This document shows, in pieces, positions 34,903-43,621 of a stretch of 64,000 nucleotides of DNA. The position numbers were made by a program, and so were the translations under genes. The notes beneath the pieces were generated by a model. It saw only the letters and a list, made by a program, of their open reading frames with translations. It did no database searches and was not told where the DNA came from. This DNA is from Streptacidiphilus rugosus AM-16 (lineage in GTDB: Bacteria; Actinomycetota; Actinomycetes; Streptomycetales; Streptomycetaceae): NCBI RefSeq assembly GCF_000744655.1, contig NZ_JQMJ01000004.1, positions 1,984,001 through 2,048,000 on the forward strand. The letters run 5' to 3'. The stretch's first letter is position 1. The number at the start of each line of letters is the position of its first letter.

Positions 34903-36396
34903 GTGTCGGGCACGGAGCGCGTGGTGGCGGGGCGGTATCGGCTGCTGACGCAGCTCGGACGCGGCGGCATGGGGACCGTCTGGCGGGCCGAGGACGAACT
35001 GCTGGGGCGTCAGGTGGCGGTCAAGGAGGTGCACCTGCGCGCCGGCCTCTCCGACGAGGAGCGCCAGGAACAGCGCGACCGCACCCTGCGCGAGGCCCGT
35101 GCGGTGGCCAGGATCGCCCACGGCAGCGTCGTCGGCGTCTTCGACGTGGTCGAGGAGGACGGGCGGCCGTGGATCGTCATGGAGCTCGTCGACGGGGGCT
35201 CGCTCGCGGCTCGGATCGCCGCGGAGGGGCCGCTGCCGCCGGCCGAGTGCGCCCGGCTCGGCCTGGCCGTCCTCGACGCGTTGAGCGCCGCGCACGAGCT
35301 GGGCATCCTGCACCGTGACGTCAAACCGGCCAACGTGCTCTGGGAGCGGGCCAAGGACCGCTGGGTGCTGACGGACTTCGGCATCGCCCAGGTCGACGGC
35401 GCGGCCACGCTGACCGAGGTGGGAGCCTTTCTCGGCTCACCCGAGTTCACCGCGCCGGAGCGGCTCCACGGCGACCGGGCGGGCCTCGCCTCGGACCTGT
35501 GGTCGGTCGGCGCCCTGCTGGTCGCGGCCCTGGACGGGCGGTCGCTGTTCCAGCGGACCTCGGTGACGGCGGTGCTGCACGCGGTGGCCTACGGCGAGAT
35601 CACCCTGCCGGAGCGGGCCCGGCCACTGGCGCACGTGGTGCTCCCGCTGCTGGAGCGCGATCCGGAGAAGCGGCCCGACCCGGCCCTGGTGCGGGCGCAG
35701 CTGGCAGGCTTCCTGCGCGGCGGACCCGGCTCCACCGTGCCGCTGCCGCCGCCTCCTTCGCGGCGGCGCTCGCCCGCCGTGCTGGCGGGCGGGGCGCTCT
35801 TCGTCGTCGCGGCGGCGGTCGCCGGCGGGCTCGCGATGAACGCCTGGCTGGGCGCCTCGCACGCGACCGCGTCCCCCTCGGCCTCCGGGGGAACCCCGGC
35901 CTCGGCCGGTGCGTCGGCCACGACCGCCGCCTCCGTCACCGCGCCCGCGGGCTTCGGCCCGGTGCGCGACCCGCGCGGCTTCACGCTGGCGGTGCCGACC
36001 GGCTGGGACCGTTCGGTGGACAGCACCGACGGCAGCCGCGTCTACTACAACTCGCCCTTCGCGCCGGGGCAGCCGGAGGGTCTCTACCGCGTCGGCATCC
36101 GCGTCCAGGACGGCGTGAGCACCGTGCCCCCGCAGGCGCAGGTCTGCCCGGGTCCCAAGGGCTACCCCGGCTACCGGGCGAACGGACCGACGAGTCTGCT
36201 GCTGCACGGCGGAATCGTCGCGATCTGCTCCTTCACCTGGAACGGCGCCGGCGGCCCGGCCCGGGTCTCCGATCTGGCCCTGTGGACCTCCCGCGGACGC
36301 ACCTACACCCTCTGGGCCTCCGGACCGAAGGAGCAGGCCCAGCGCGTCCTGCAGATCGCGGACGTCGCCGAGCAGACCTTCTCCCCCGGCCGCTGA
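34903..36396 (+). CDS. Membrane Ser/Thr protein kinase with C-terminal extracellular domain
   Basis: About 497 residues. Kinase motifs are LGRGGMGTVWRA, K41, HRDVKPAN, DFGIAQ and a TAPE loop; it looks active. One transmembrane helix lies near residue 290 (VVAAAVAGGLAMNAWLG), followed by a Ser/Ala/Thr linker and a 150-residue outside domain beginning GFGPVRDPRGFTLAVPTGWDR, with two Cys, a type often attached to streptomycete kinases. GTG 34903 after GGGGAGGGG is preferred; ATG 34885 lies upstream of that site. It ends seven bases from the convergent MarR gene. Confidence 0.88.
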   Translation: MSGTERVVAGRYRLLTQLGRGGMGTVWRAEDELLGRQVAVKEVHLRAGLSDEERQEQRDRTLREARAVARIAHGSVVGVFDVVEEDGRPWIVMELVDGGSLAARIAAEGPLPPAECARLGLAVLDALSAAHELGILHRDVKPANVLWERAKDRWVLTDFGIAQVDGAATLTEVGAFLGSPEFTAPERLHGDRAGLASDLWSVGALLVAALDGRSLFQRTSVTAVLHAVAYGEITLPERARPLAHVVLPLLERDPEKRPDPALVRAQLAGFLRGGPGSTVPLPPPPSRRRSPAVLAGGALFVVAAAVAGGLAMNAWLGASHATASPSASGGTPASAGASATTAASVTAPAGFGPVRDPRGFTLAVPTGWDRSVDSTDGSRVYYNSPFAPGQPEGLYRVGIRVQDGVSTVPPQAQVCPGPKGYPGYRANGPTSLLLHGGIVAICSFTWNGAGGPARVSDLALWTSRGRTYTLWASGPKEQAQRVLQIADVAEQTFSPGR

Positions 36397-36403
36397 CCCG
36401 CGC

Positions 36404-36889
36404 TCAGCGGCAGGGCCGCTGCGGATGCGGGTCGAGCGCGCGCATCCGGTCGGCCAGCGCGGTGAAGGCGTCCGGCCCCAACGGCGTGACCACGCGGTCG
36501 CGCAGCGCCCCGGCCAGCGCGAGGGCCGCCGCCATCGCGACCTCCTGCCCCTGCGCCGTGAGGGTCGCGAGCACCACCCTGCGGTCGGCCGACGAGGTCT
36601 GACGCCGGATCAGACCGGCCTCGGTGAGCCGGTCGGCCACCTTCGTGGTGCCTGCGGTGGTGAAGTTCAGCGTCGCGGCCAGCTGGTTCATCGGCGCGCT
36701 CTGTTCGGGCGAGGTGAGCAGGTACCAGAGCACCTGGAACTCCGAGGGCGCGATGCCCGCCTTGCTGTCGACGTCCGCGAGCAGTTGGTCGGTGAGTCTG
36801 CGGAACCCCGACTGCAGCGTGTTCCACTGCTCCAGCAGCGCCAGATCCGCCGCGTCCGGACAGCCCCGCTCCCCCGTGTGCTCGGCCAT
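36404..36889 (-). CDS. MarR-family transcriptional regulator
   Basis: A 161-residue winged-helix regulator. Helices SEFQVLWYLLTSPEQSAPMNQLAATLNFTTAGTTKVADRLTEAGLIRRQTSSADRRVVL show the recognition helix and the DRR wing. Start 36889 (MAEHTG) follows GGGAGGA. It is divergent from a YceI-family gene across an unusually AT-rich control region with dyads, so it probably represses that gene and itself. Confidence 0.9.
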   Translation of the reverse strand: MAEHTGERGCPDAADLALLEQWNTLQSGFRRLTDQLLADVDSKAGIAPSEFQVLWYLLTSPEQSAPMNQLAATLNFTTAGTTKVADRLTEAGLIRRQTSSADRRVVLATLTAQGQEVAMAAALALAGALRDRVVTPLGPDAFTALADRMRALDPHPQRPCR

Positions 36890-36927
36890 CGCGCCGTCCT
36901 CCCTCGTCCTCACCTGCTCTTGTCCAG

Positions 36928-36977
36928 GTTAGCAATACCAGCTATTGTCTAACCAGCTAGTAAATATCCAGATAGCT
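36928..36977. promoter_or_regulatory. Probable MarR operators in an AT-rich divergent promoter
   Basis: GTTAGCAATA-CCAGC-TATTGTCTAAC (36928-36953) is a dyad with one extra base on the right. A second, weaker dyad AGCTA/TAGCT spans 36955-36977. The stretch is far richer in A+T than its surroundings, as expected for a promoter with binding sites. Confidence 0.6.
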
Positions 36978-36997
36978 ATTCAGCGAAGGAAACCGCC

Positions 36998-37534
36998 ATG
37001 TCCACTCCCGCCGTCGCCGCCACCACCGCCGCGCTCCCGGCCGGTCGCTACCGGCTCGACGCCACCGCCTCCGAGGTCCGCATCGAACAGAAGACGATGT
37101 GGGGCCTGGTCAACGTGAAGGGACGCTTCGCCACGGTCAGCGGCGAGGGAGAGATCCCCGCCGCGGGCGGCCCGGCGTCCGGCACGCTGACCGTCGCCAC
37201 CGCCTCCCTGGACACCGGCCATGCCAAGCGCGACGCGCATCTGCGCTCGGCCGACTTCTTCGACGTCGAGAACCACCCGGAGCTCACCTTCCAGGTGAGC
37301 GGCGCGGAGGCGGCCGCGGACGGCAGCGTCCTGGTGACCGGGAGCCTCACCGTGCGGGGCGTGACCGAGCCGCTGCAGTTCACCGCCGCCGTCAGCGACG
37401 CCGGCCAGGACTCGGTCACCCTCACCGCGCGGACCACCTTCGACCGCGACCGCTTCGGCCTCGGGTGGAGCAAGCTCGGCATGATCAAGGGCCGCACCAC
37501 CGCCACCGTCACCGCCGCCTTCCGCAAGCAGTGA
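36998..37534 (+). CDS. YceI-family lipid-binding-like protein
   Basis: A 178-residue lipocalin-like beta-barrel protein. GRYRLDATASEVRIEQKTMWGLVNVKGRF at the start, then HLRSADFFDVENHPELTF and VTGSLTVRGVTEPL, are the YceI signature blocks. No signal peptide is obvious, so it is likely cytoplasmic. Relatives bind polyisoprenoid chains or quinone-like ligands. It is probably controlled by the divergent MarR regulator; such pairs often respond to stress or small aromatics. Confidence 0.88.
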   Translation: MSTPAVAATTAALPAGRYRLDATASEVRIEQKTMWGLVNVKGRFATVSGEGEIPAAGGPASGTLTVATASLDTGHAKRDAHLRSADFFDVENHPELTFQVSGAEAAADGSVLVTGSLTVRGVTEPLQFTAAVSDAGQDSVTLTARTTFDRDRFGLGWSKLGMIKGRTTATVTAAFRKQ

Positions 37535-37577
37535 AGGACCGCGCCGCACCCGCTCACCCCGCCTGCGAGGAAGTCGC

Positions 37578-38603
37578 TCACCCGAAGAAGACGTCGAACT
37601 CCTCGTAGAGCTCCGGCGACACCGTCTTGATGCTCGCCGTGGCCTCCGCCAGCGGGACCCGGACGATGTCCGTGCCGCGCAGCGCGACCATCTGCCCGAA
37701 CGCGCCCTCGTGGACCGCGTCCACCGCGTGCAGCCCGAAGCGGGTGGCCAGCCAGCGGTCGAAGGCGCTCGGGGTGCCGCCGCGCTGGAGGTGGCCGAGG
37801 ACGGTGGTGCGGGCCTCCTGGCCGGTGCGGTGCTCGATCTCCGCGGCCAGCCACTCGCCGATCCCGGAGAGCCTGACGTGCCCGAAGGCGTCCCGGCTCT
37901 GGTCCTTCAGCACCATCTGCCCCTCCAGCGGCATGGCGCCCTCGGCGACGACCACGATCGGCGCGTAGTTGATCCGGAAGCGCTGCTCGACCCAGGCGCA
38001 GACCTGCCCGATGTCGAAGCGCCGCTCGGGGATCAGGATCACGTTGGCGCCGCCGGCGATCCCCGAGTGGACCGCGATCCACCCGGCGTGCCGGCCCATC
38101 ACCTCGATGACCAGCACCCTCCGGTGCGACTCCGCCGTGGTGTGCAGCCGGTCCACGGCCTCGGTGGCGATGCCGACCGCGGTGTCGAAGCCGAAGGTGT
38201 AGTCCGTGCCGGCCAGGTCGTTGTCGATGGTCTTCGGCACGCCCACCACCGGCACGCCCTCCTCGACCAGCGCCGCGGCGACGCCGAGGGTGTCCTCGCC
38301 GCCGATCGCGATCAGCGCGTCGACCTCGCGCTTGGCCAGGTTCTCCTTGATCCGCCGCACCCCGTCGACCTCGCGCAGCGGATTGGTCCGCGAGGAGCCG
38401 AGGATGGTGCCGCCCCGCGGCAGGATCCCGCGCACCTCGGCGATGCCCAGCTGGGTGACCGTGTTCTCCAGCGGTCCGCGCCAGCCGTCCCGAAAGCCGG
38501 TGAACTCGTAGTCGTAGACCTGCGTTCCCTTGCGCACGATGCCCCGGATCACCGCGTTGAGCCCGGGGCAGTCCCCACCGCCGGTGAGCACTCCGATCCG
38601 CAT
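37578..38603 (-). CDS. pfkA: 6-phosphofructokinase with PPi-type donor-site residues
   Basis: A 341-residue phosphofructokinase (group III, actinobacterial). GVLTGGGDCPGLNAVIRG starts the protein, and VPKTIDNDLAGTDYTFGFDTA, EVMGRHAGWIA and LGHLQRGGTPSAFDR are conserved. At the donor site the sequence is GGEDTLG and PKTIDND: Asp stands where ATP enzymes such as E. coli have Gly104, and Lys where E. coli has Gly124. Both replacements are associated with pyrophosphate as phosphoryl donor, so this may be a PPi-PFK. Start 38603 has GGGAGGGGA upstream. Confidence 0.9.
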   Translation of the reverse strand: MRIGVLTGGGDCPGLNAVIRGIVRKGTQVYDYEFTGFRDGWRGPLENTVTQLGIAEVRGILPRGGTILGSSRTNPLREVDGVRRIKENLAKREVDALIAIGGEDTLGVAAALVEEGVPVVGVPKTIDNDLAGTDYTFGFDTAVGIATEAVDRLHTTAESHRRVLVIEVMGRHAGWIAVHSGIAGGANVILIPERRFDIGQVCAWVEQRFRINYAPIVVVAEGAMPLEGQMVLKDQSRDAFGHVRLSGIGEWLAAEIEHRTGQEARTTVLGHLQRGGTPSAFDRWLATRFGLHAVDAVHEGAFGQMVALRGTDIVRVPLAEATASIKTVSPELYEEFDVFFG

Positions 38604-38624
38604 GAGCGTTCCCCTCCCGCAGAT

Positions 38625-38639
38625 GTGACGGCCTGTCAC
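38625..38639. promoter_or_regulatory. Short palindrome upstream of pfkA
   Basis: GTGAC-GGCCT-GTCAC lies 22 bases before the pfkA start in a 63-base gap. It may be an operator for pfkA or part of a terminator for the response regulator gene read in the same direction. Confidence 0.35.
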
Positions 38640-38666
38640 TTCACGGTAGGGCCGGTCGGCGGAATC

Positions 38667-39356
38667 TCACCCCTCCTCGTCGAGCCCCGCCTCGATCGCG
38701 TAGCGCACCAGCTCCACCCGGTTGTGCAACTGCAGCTTGCCCAGGGTGTTCTGGACGTGGTTCTGCACGGTGCGCGGCGAGAGCACCAGGCGGTCGGCGA
38801 TCGCCTTGTAGGGGAGGCCCTTGGCCACCAGCCGCAGCACCTCGGTCTCCCGCTCGGTGAGCTTGGGCGCGCTCGACTCCGACTGACCCGCGGGGACCGG
38901 CTCGGCCGCCAGGCGGCGGAACTCCCCCAGCACCAGACCCGCAAGGCCGGGCGTGAAGACCGCGTCGCCGTGGGCGGTGCGGCGCACCGCGTCCAGCAGC
39001 TCGTCCCGGCTGGCCGACTTGACCAGGTAGCCCGTCGCGCCGGACTTCACCGCCTCCAGCACGTCGCCGTGCTCGCCGCTGGCGGAGAGCACCAGGACCC
39101 GCGGCGCGGGCTCGGCGGCCATCAGCTGGCGGCAGACCTCGACGCCCGGCTTGTCGGGCAGGTTGAGGTCGAGCACGACCACGCCGGGCTTGACCGCGCG
39201 CCCGCGCTGCACCGCCTCGCGGGCGTCGCCCGCGGTGGCCACCACGTCGAAGCCCGCGTCGGAGAGGTCGCGCGCGACCGCCTCGCGCCACATGGGGTGG
39301 TCGTCGACGACCATGACCCTGATCGGAGCCGCCTGCTGCTCCGCCGTCTCCGTCAT
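38667..39356 (-). CDS. macR: NarL/LuxR-family response regulator (MacR-like)
   Basis: A 229-residue response regulator. The receiver has D18/D19, phospho-acceptor D63 in VLDLNLPD and a switch Lys in TGYLVKS. The C-terminal LuxR helix-turn-helix is LTERETEVLRLVAKGLPYKAIADRLVLSPRTVQNHVQNTLGKL. It overlaps the sensor kinase stop by four bases. Next to pfkA it corresponds in position to MacR of Streptomyces coelicolor, linked to morphogenesis and actinorhodin; the orthology is inferred from order and domain type. Confidence 0.88.
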   Translation of the reverse strand: MTETAEQQAAPIRVMVVDDHPMWREAVARDLSDAGFDVVATAGDAREAVQRGRAVKPGVVVLDLNLPDKPGVEVCRQLMAAEPAPRVLVLSASGEHGDVLEAVKSGATGYLVKSASRDELLDAVRRTAHGDAVFTPGLAGLVLGEFRRLAAEPVPAGQSESSAPKLTERETEVLRLVAKGLPYKAIADRLVLSPRTVQNHVQNTLGKLQLHNRVELVRYAIEAGLDEEG

Positions 39357-40591
39357 CGCTGCCCCTCCTGGCTGTACTTCTGGTTGCGGGCTCGCTGCCC
39401 GGGAACGGTCTTCGGCACCCGCAGTTCGACCTCGGTGCCCTGCCCGGCCGCGGAGAAGATCTCGGCGGTGCCGCCGAGATCCCGCAACCGGCCGCGAATG
39501 GACTGCGAGACGCCGAGCCTGCCCTCGCGCTCCGCCTGGCCCAGCCGAGCCTGGTCGAACCCGGGCCCGTCGTCCCGCACGCTGACCACGACGGCCTCGG
39601 GCTCGTCCTCGACCAGGATCCAGGCCTGCGCCTGCTCGCCGACGTGCCGGCGGACGTTCTCCAGCGCCGCGCCGACGGCCGCCCTCAGCTCCGCCGCCGC
39701 GCGGGCGGGCAGCAGCACCGGCGTGCCGGGCTGCGCGACGCTGACCCTGGTCCCCGACAGCGGGGCGAGCAGCACCCGCAGGTCTTGCGGCGCGTCCGGA
39801 TCGGCGTCCGCGGCCGACCTCGGGGAGGGAACAGGCCCCAGCCCCTCGGCGATCAGCGCCCGGAGCGCGACCTCCTGCTCGCCCGCCAGCGCGGCGATCT
39901 CGGCCGCCTCGCCGCCCAGCTCCGCGCCACGCCGCTTGACCAGCGTCAGCACCTGGAGCACCCCGTCGTGGATGTCGCGGGCCAGCCGCTCGCGCTCCCT
40001 GGTGGCGGCCTGGATCTCCAGCGCGCGGGCGAGGGTCTCCTCGCTCCTGCGGGCCAGCTCGACCACGAAGCCGATGGCGACGCCTGCGAGCAGCAGCAGC
40101 ACGATGTTGTGCACGTTGGTCGAGGTCGGCTTGCCGGCCTCGACGATGTTCGCGACGCCGACCACCAGACCGGCGACGGCGGCGGGCAGCCACCCGCCGT
40201 AGACGGCGAAGCCGAGCACGCTGCCCGCGGCACGGATCGTCGGCAGCGTGACGTCCCCGCCGACGACCCACCGGTGCGCGTCGAAGGTCCGGGTCAGCAG
40301 GATGCCGAGCACGACCAGGGCCAGATCCACCGCCAGCCAGCGCCGGCTGCAGTTGGCCTTCGACCAGAAGACCTTCACGGTGCCGAGCGTCCAGGCCGTG
40401 AGCACGCCCAGGTAGATCCAGGCGCCGACCTGGTTCACGTAGTGCTGTTCGTGCTCGGCGTAGCGGCCGACGGCGTACAGGACGGTGAGCAGCCGGAAAG
40501 CGCTGACGGCGATCCACAGCGGCTGCTCGACGGAGAACGATCCCCCTGGTCCTTCGGCCCGCTTCCGTATCGCGCTGTCGGTCCTGCCCAC
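39353..40591 (-). CDS. macS: Sensor histidine kinase (MacS-like)
   Basis: A 412-residue kinase with about five transmembrane helices in the first 180 residues and very little outside loop, so it probably senses a membrane signal. The HisKA_3 dimerisation helix has the phospho-acceptor His208 in RLARDIHDGVLQ. The ATPase part retains LENVRRHV (N box), DDGPGF (G1) and GTEVELRVP. It overlaps the response regulator (ATGA), forming a coupled two-component operon. The MacS assignment rests on synteny with pfkA and plsC. Confidence 0.87.
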   Translation of the reverse strand: MGRTDSAIRKRAEGPGGSFSVEQPLWIAVSAFRLLTVLYAVGRYAEHEQHYVNQVGAWIYLGVLTAWTLGTVKVFWSKANCSRRWLAVDLALVVLGILLTRTFDAHRWVVGGDVTLPTIRAAGSVLGFAVYGGWLPAAVAGLVVGVANIVEAGKPTSTNVHNIVLLLLAGVAIGFVVELARRSEETLARALEIQAATRERERLARDIHDGVLQVLTLVKRRGAELGGEAAEIAALAGEQEVALRALIAEGLGPVPSPRSAADADPDAPQDLRVLLAPLSGTRVSVAQPGTPVLLPARAAAELRAAVGAALENVRRHVGEQAQAWILVEDEPEAVVVSVRDDGPGFDQARLGQAEREGRLGVSQSIRGRLRDLGGTAEIFSAAGQGTEVELRVPKTVPGQRARNQKYSQEGQR

Positions 40592-40604
40592 GCCCTGCCC
40601 CCCG

Positions 40605-41330
40605 CTACGGCTGCTGTTGCTGCTTCTTCTGCTGCTTCTTGGCTTCCTGGATCTGGCGCTTGGCCGCCGTCGCGTAGATGTCGACGTACTCCTGGCCGGA
40701 GAGACGCATGATCTCGTACATCACCTCGTCGGTGACCGACCGGAGGATGAACCGGTCGTTCTCCATGCCGTGGTACCGCGAGAAGTCCATCGGCCGGCCG
40801 ATCCGGATGCCGGGCCGCACGCCGAACTTGGGCAGCACCTGGCCGGGCGGCTGCAGCTTCTCCGTGTCGATCATCGCCACCGGGATCACCGGCGCGCCGG
40901 TGGCCAGGGCGATCCGGGCGACGCCGCCGACCTTGCCGCGGTAGAGCCTGCCGTCGGGCGAGCGGGTCCCCTCGGGGTAGACCCCGAAGAGCTGGCCGCT
41001 GCGGATCACCGCGATGCCGCTCTGGATCGCCGCCTCACCCGCGCCACGCGCGCCGGAGCGGTCCACCGGGAGCTGGCCGACGCCCTTGAAGAAGGCCGCC
41101 GTCAACTTGCCCTTGATCCCCGTCCCGGTGAAGTACTCCGACTTCGCGATGAAGGTGACCCTGCGCCTCGGGATGAGGGCGGGCAGGAAGAAGGAGTCGG
41201 AGAACGACAGGTGGTTGCTGGCCAGGATGGCCGGGCCCTCGTCGGGGATGTTCTCCATCCCCTCGACCCACGGACGGAAGAAGATCTTCAGCAGCGGGGC
41301 GACGATCAACTTCATCAGCCGGTAGAACAA
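40605..41330 (-). CDS. plsC: 1-acyl-sn-glycerol-3-phosphate acyltransferase
   Basis: A 241-residue membrane-associated acyltransferase that makes phosphatidic acid. The catalytic NHLSFSD box gives H40 and D45, and FGVYPEGTRSPDG is the second motif. The C-terminus is a Lys/Gln-rich helix ending KKQQQQP. The start is TTG 41330 with GGAGG six bases upstream. Its place matches mycobacterial Rv2182c beside the same later genes. Confidence 0.92.
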   Translation of the reverse strand: MFYRLMKLIVAPLLKIFFRPWVEGMENIPDEGPAILASNHLSFSDSFFLPALIPRRRVTFIAKSEYFTGTGIKGKLTAAFFKGVGQLPVDRSGARGAGEAAIQSGIAVIRSGQLFGVYPEGTRSPDGRLYRGKVGGVARIALATGAPVIPVAMIDTEKLQPPGQVLPKFGVRPGIRIGRPMDFSRYHGMENDRFILRSVTDEVMYEIMRLSGQEYVDIYATAAKRQIQEAKKQQKKQQQQP

Positions 41331-41534
41331 GCCTGACCTCCATACTCACCTGACCAACGAGAACCTTAGTCCGGTTTCCCGCAAACTCCCTCCACCCGGG
41401 CCCGACCCGCTCCCGCCGGGAACACGGAAGCTGTACGGCTGCGTTGCCGACATGGGACGATGGCGCTACTGGCGCGCCATGTTCATCCGCGCACGTTCGA
41501 GACGCCTGTTCGATCCCCTGGGGAAGGACCACCG

Positions 41535-42296
41535 ATGCCGCTGCTGCCCGGCGCCGAGCCGTACCGCCACCACGGGGGGCCCGTGGGGATCCTGGTCTGC
41601 CACGGCTTCACCGGCTCGCCGTTCTCGATGCGAGGCTGGGCCGAGCGGGCCGCCGCGGAGGGCCACAGCGTCTCGCTGCCGCTGCTGCCGGGCCACGGCA
41701 CGCACTGGAAGGACCTGAACACCACCCGCTGGCCGGACTGGTACGCGACGATCGAGCGTGAGTTCCTCAGCCTCTCGGAGGAGTGCGACCAGGTCTTCGT
41801 CTTCGGCCTGTCGATGGGCGGCCTGCTCTCGCTGCACCTCGCCGCGCAGCAGGGCGACAGGCTCAGCGGTCTGGTCCTGGTGAACCCGCTGGTCGTGATG
41901 CCGGGACAGGCGCATGTGGCGCTGCCGGTGGTGCGCCACCTGGTCCCGAGCTTCCCCGGCATCGCCAACGACGTGGCCAAGCCCGGTGTCGAGGAGGGCG
42001 GCTACACCCGCACCCCGCTGCACGCGGCGCACTCGATGAAGCAGCTCACCAAGATCGTCCAGGGCGAGCTCCCGACGGTGAAGCAGCCGCTGCTGCTCTT
42101 CCGCAGCCCGAAGGACAACGTGGTCGCGCCGAGCAGCGGCAAGATGCTGCTGGAGCGCGTGGGCAGCCAGGACGTGGAGGAGCGCCTCCTCGAACGGAGC
42201 CTGCACGTGGCGACGCTGGACTACGACGCCGAGACGATCTTCGACGGCAGCGTGGACTTCGTGCGCCGGCTGACCGTCCCCGCGGCGAAGGGCTGA
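41535..42296 (+). CDS. Alpha/beta hydrolase, carboxylesterase/monoacylglycerol-lipase-like
   Basis: A 253-residue hydrolase. The oxyanion region is VCHGFTGSPFSM, the nucleophile elbow GLSMGG places Ser93, and the catalytic Asp and His are in SPKDNVV and RSLHVATLDYD. This is the Est30/thermostable monoacylglycerol lipase type. The ATG at 41535 follows GGGGAAGGA; an ORF upstream is in frame but lacks this site. It is divergent from plsC, which suggests lipid turnover. Confidence 0.88.
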   Translation: MPLLPGAEPYRHHGGPVGILVCHGFTGSPFSMRGWAERAAAEGHSVSLPLLPGHGTHWKDLNTTRWPDWYATIEREFLSLSEECDQVFVFGLSMGGLLSLHLAAQQGDRLSGLVLVNPLVVMPGQAHVALPVVRHLVPSFPGIANDVAKPGVEEGGYTRTPLHAAHSMKQLTKIVQGELPTVKQPLLLFRSPKDNVVAPSSGKMLLERVGSQDVEERLLERSLHVATLDYDAETIFDGSVDFVRRLTVPAAKG

Positions 42297-42301
42297 GCGC
42301 G

Positions 42302-42799
42302 ATGGCCGAGCCCGAGGGCGCGGAGCGCCCCGAACCCACCCGCTCGGACGACGAGCTCTTCGCAGAGTTGGTCGCCGGCTTCGACGAGCCGGTCGCCGAG
42401 GACGCGCGGAGCTGGCCCGAGGCGGAGGACGTCGCCGACCTCTCCGACTTCGCCCCCCAGGCGCGGCCCCGGCCGGTGATCAGACCCCTGCCGGTGGTCC
42501 AGGCGGTCCCACCGGTCGACCCCCGCGCGTGGTCTCCTGCGGAGGACCCGGACGAGGACCACTACGTCCCCCCGCCGCCTCCCCCGATCACGGCCGAACC
42601 CGCGACGAAGCTGGCCCTGCTCGCCCTGGTGGGCGGCGTGGTCCTGGCTCTCCTCGGCGGCTTCGCCGTGCTGCCCAGCATGGCCACCTTCCTCGGCGTC
42701 ATGTGCGCCGCCGGCGGCGTGGTCACCCTCGTCGCCCGCATGAGGGACCCCGACGAGGACGACCAGGACGACGACCCCAACCACGGCGCGGTCGTCTGA
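42302..42799 (+). CDS. Acidic, proline-rich membrane protein, function unknown
   Basis: A 165-residue protein. About 95 residues of acidic, Pro-rich, probably disordered sequence (including a run of Pro near residue 95) precede two hydrophobic helices, and the tail ends in many Asp residues. It starts six bases after the hydrolase stop, so it is cotranscribed. It may correspond in position to mycobacterial Rv2183c, but I do not recognise a family. Confidence 0.65.
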   Translation: MAEPEGAERPEPTRSDDELFAELVAGFDEPVAEDARSWPEAEDVADLSDFAPQARPRPVIRPLPVVQAVPPVDPRAWSPAEDPDEDHYVPPPPPPITAEPATKLALLALVGGVVLALLGGFAVLPSMATFLGVMCAAGGVVTLVARMRDPDEDDQDDDPNHGAVV

Positions 42800-42857
42800 C
42801 CGCGCCGGAGGCGCGTCACAGGGGCCGTCGCCGCCGAGTGGACGGTCGGGGCAGCCC

Positions 42858-43475
42858 TCAGGTCACCAGGGAAGCCGGTTTGTGGGCCAGCAAGGCGCAC
42901 TGGCGTCCGATCAGGTCGGTCGCTGCCTTCCGGTCCGGGGCCGATGGGTCGTAGTGCCTCACCTCGACCATGACGTTTCCGACCACGGCCGCGACCTTGA
43001 CGCCGTACTCCCCCGCGGAGTCCATCACGCTTCTCTGCCAACCCGAGCCGTGGACGGCCGGGTCGACGAACACGGACGCGCCCGCATCACCGCGCCACGA
43101 CGTGACGACGCTCCGGAACATGCCTGTCGCGTCGTCGGGGGTCGCGAATTCCACGAGGAAGACGTCGTCCTCGGTCCCGTTGTCGTTGAACCACCCGTGG
43201 AATGCCGCGCTCCTGTACCCACGCCGCACGGCCACCGCCAGCCCCGGTCGACGACTGGCCGGGAGGTAGAAGGCGTCGATGAATTCCGACAGGTTCAGCT
43301 GCCCCTGGGGCTGGGTCACGGGTGTCGCCTCGGGTGGAACCCTGAGCAGCCACGAGCTCAGTTGGCCCCCGGGGGCAGGCGGTGCCGGAGCGGCCTCGGC
43401 ACCGGCGGGACGCGTGCAGGATGTCAGGGCGTCGAGCAGGGCTGCGGCCGCCAGGACCCTCGGGAGCAGGGGCAT
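42858..43475 (-). CDS. Secreted lipoprotein, function unknown
   Basis: A 205-residue protein with a short signal and a lipobox-like LTSC at about residues 17-20, so it should be anchored outside the membrane by a lipid. The mature part has a YRSAAFHGWFNDNGTEDDVFLVEFATP segment and looks like a mixed alpha/beta fold without catalytic motifs. I do not recognise the family. It is convergent with the acidic membrane protein gene. Confidence 0.6.
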   Translation of the reverse strand: MPLLPRVLAAAALLDALTSCTRPAGAEAAPAPPAPGGQLSSWLLRVPPEATPVTQPQGQLNLSEFIDAFYLPASRRPGLAVAVRRGYRSAAFHGWFNDNGTEDDVFLVEFATPDDATGMFRSVVTSWRGDAGASVFVDPAVHGSGWQRSVMDSAGEYGVKVAAVVGNVMVEVRHYDPSAPDRKAATDLIGRQCALLAHKPASLVT

Positions 43476-43621
43476 GGGATGACCTTGGAGCCTGGGATCG
43501 TCCCTTTCAAGAGGGATGCGACCCCGCCATGGCGCCGTCGGGCGACATCCCGGGCAAACCCCTGCCCAGGAGCGATGCCACCGCGGCACGTGTGCAGGGG
43601 AACCCGGCTCGGGCGGAGCGT

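Noticed and set aside
43476-43621. Short inverted repeats (TCCCT/AGGGA) after the lipoprotein start
   Set aside because: Arms are only five bases and lie upstream of one minus-strand gene and after another; too weak to call an operator or terminator.
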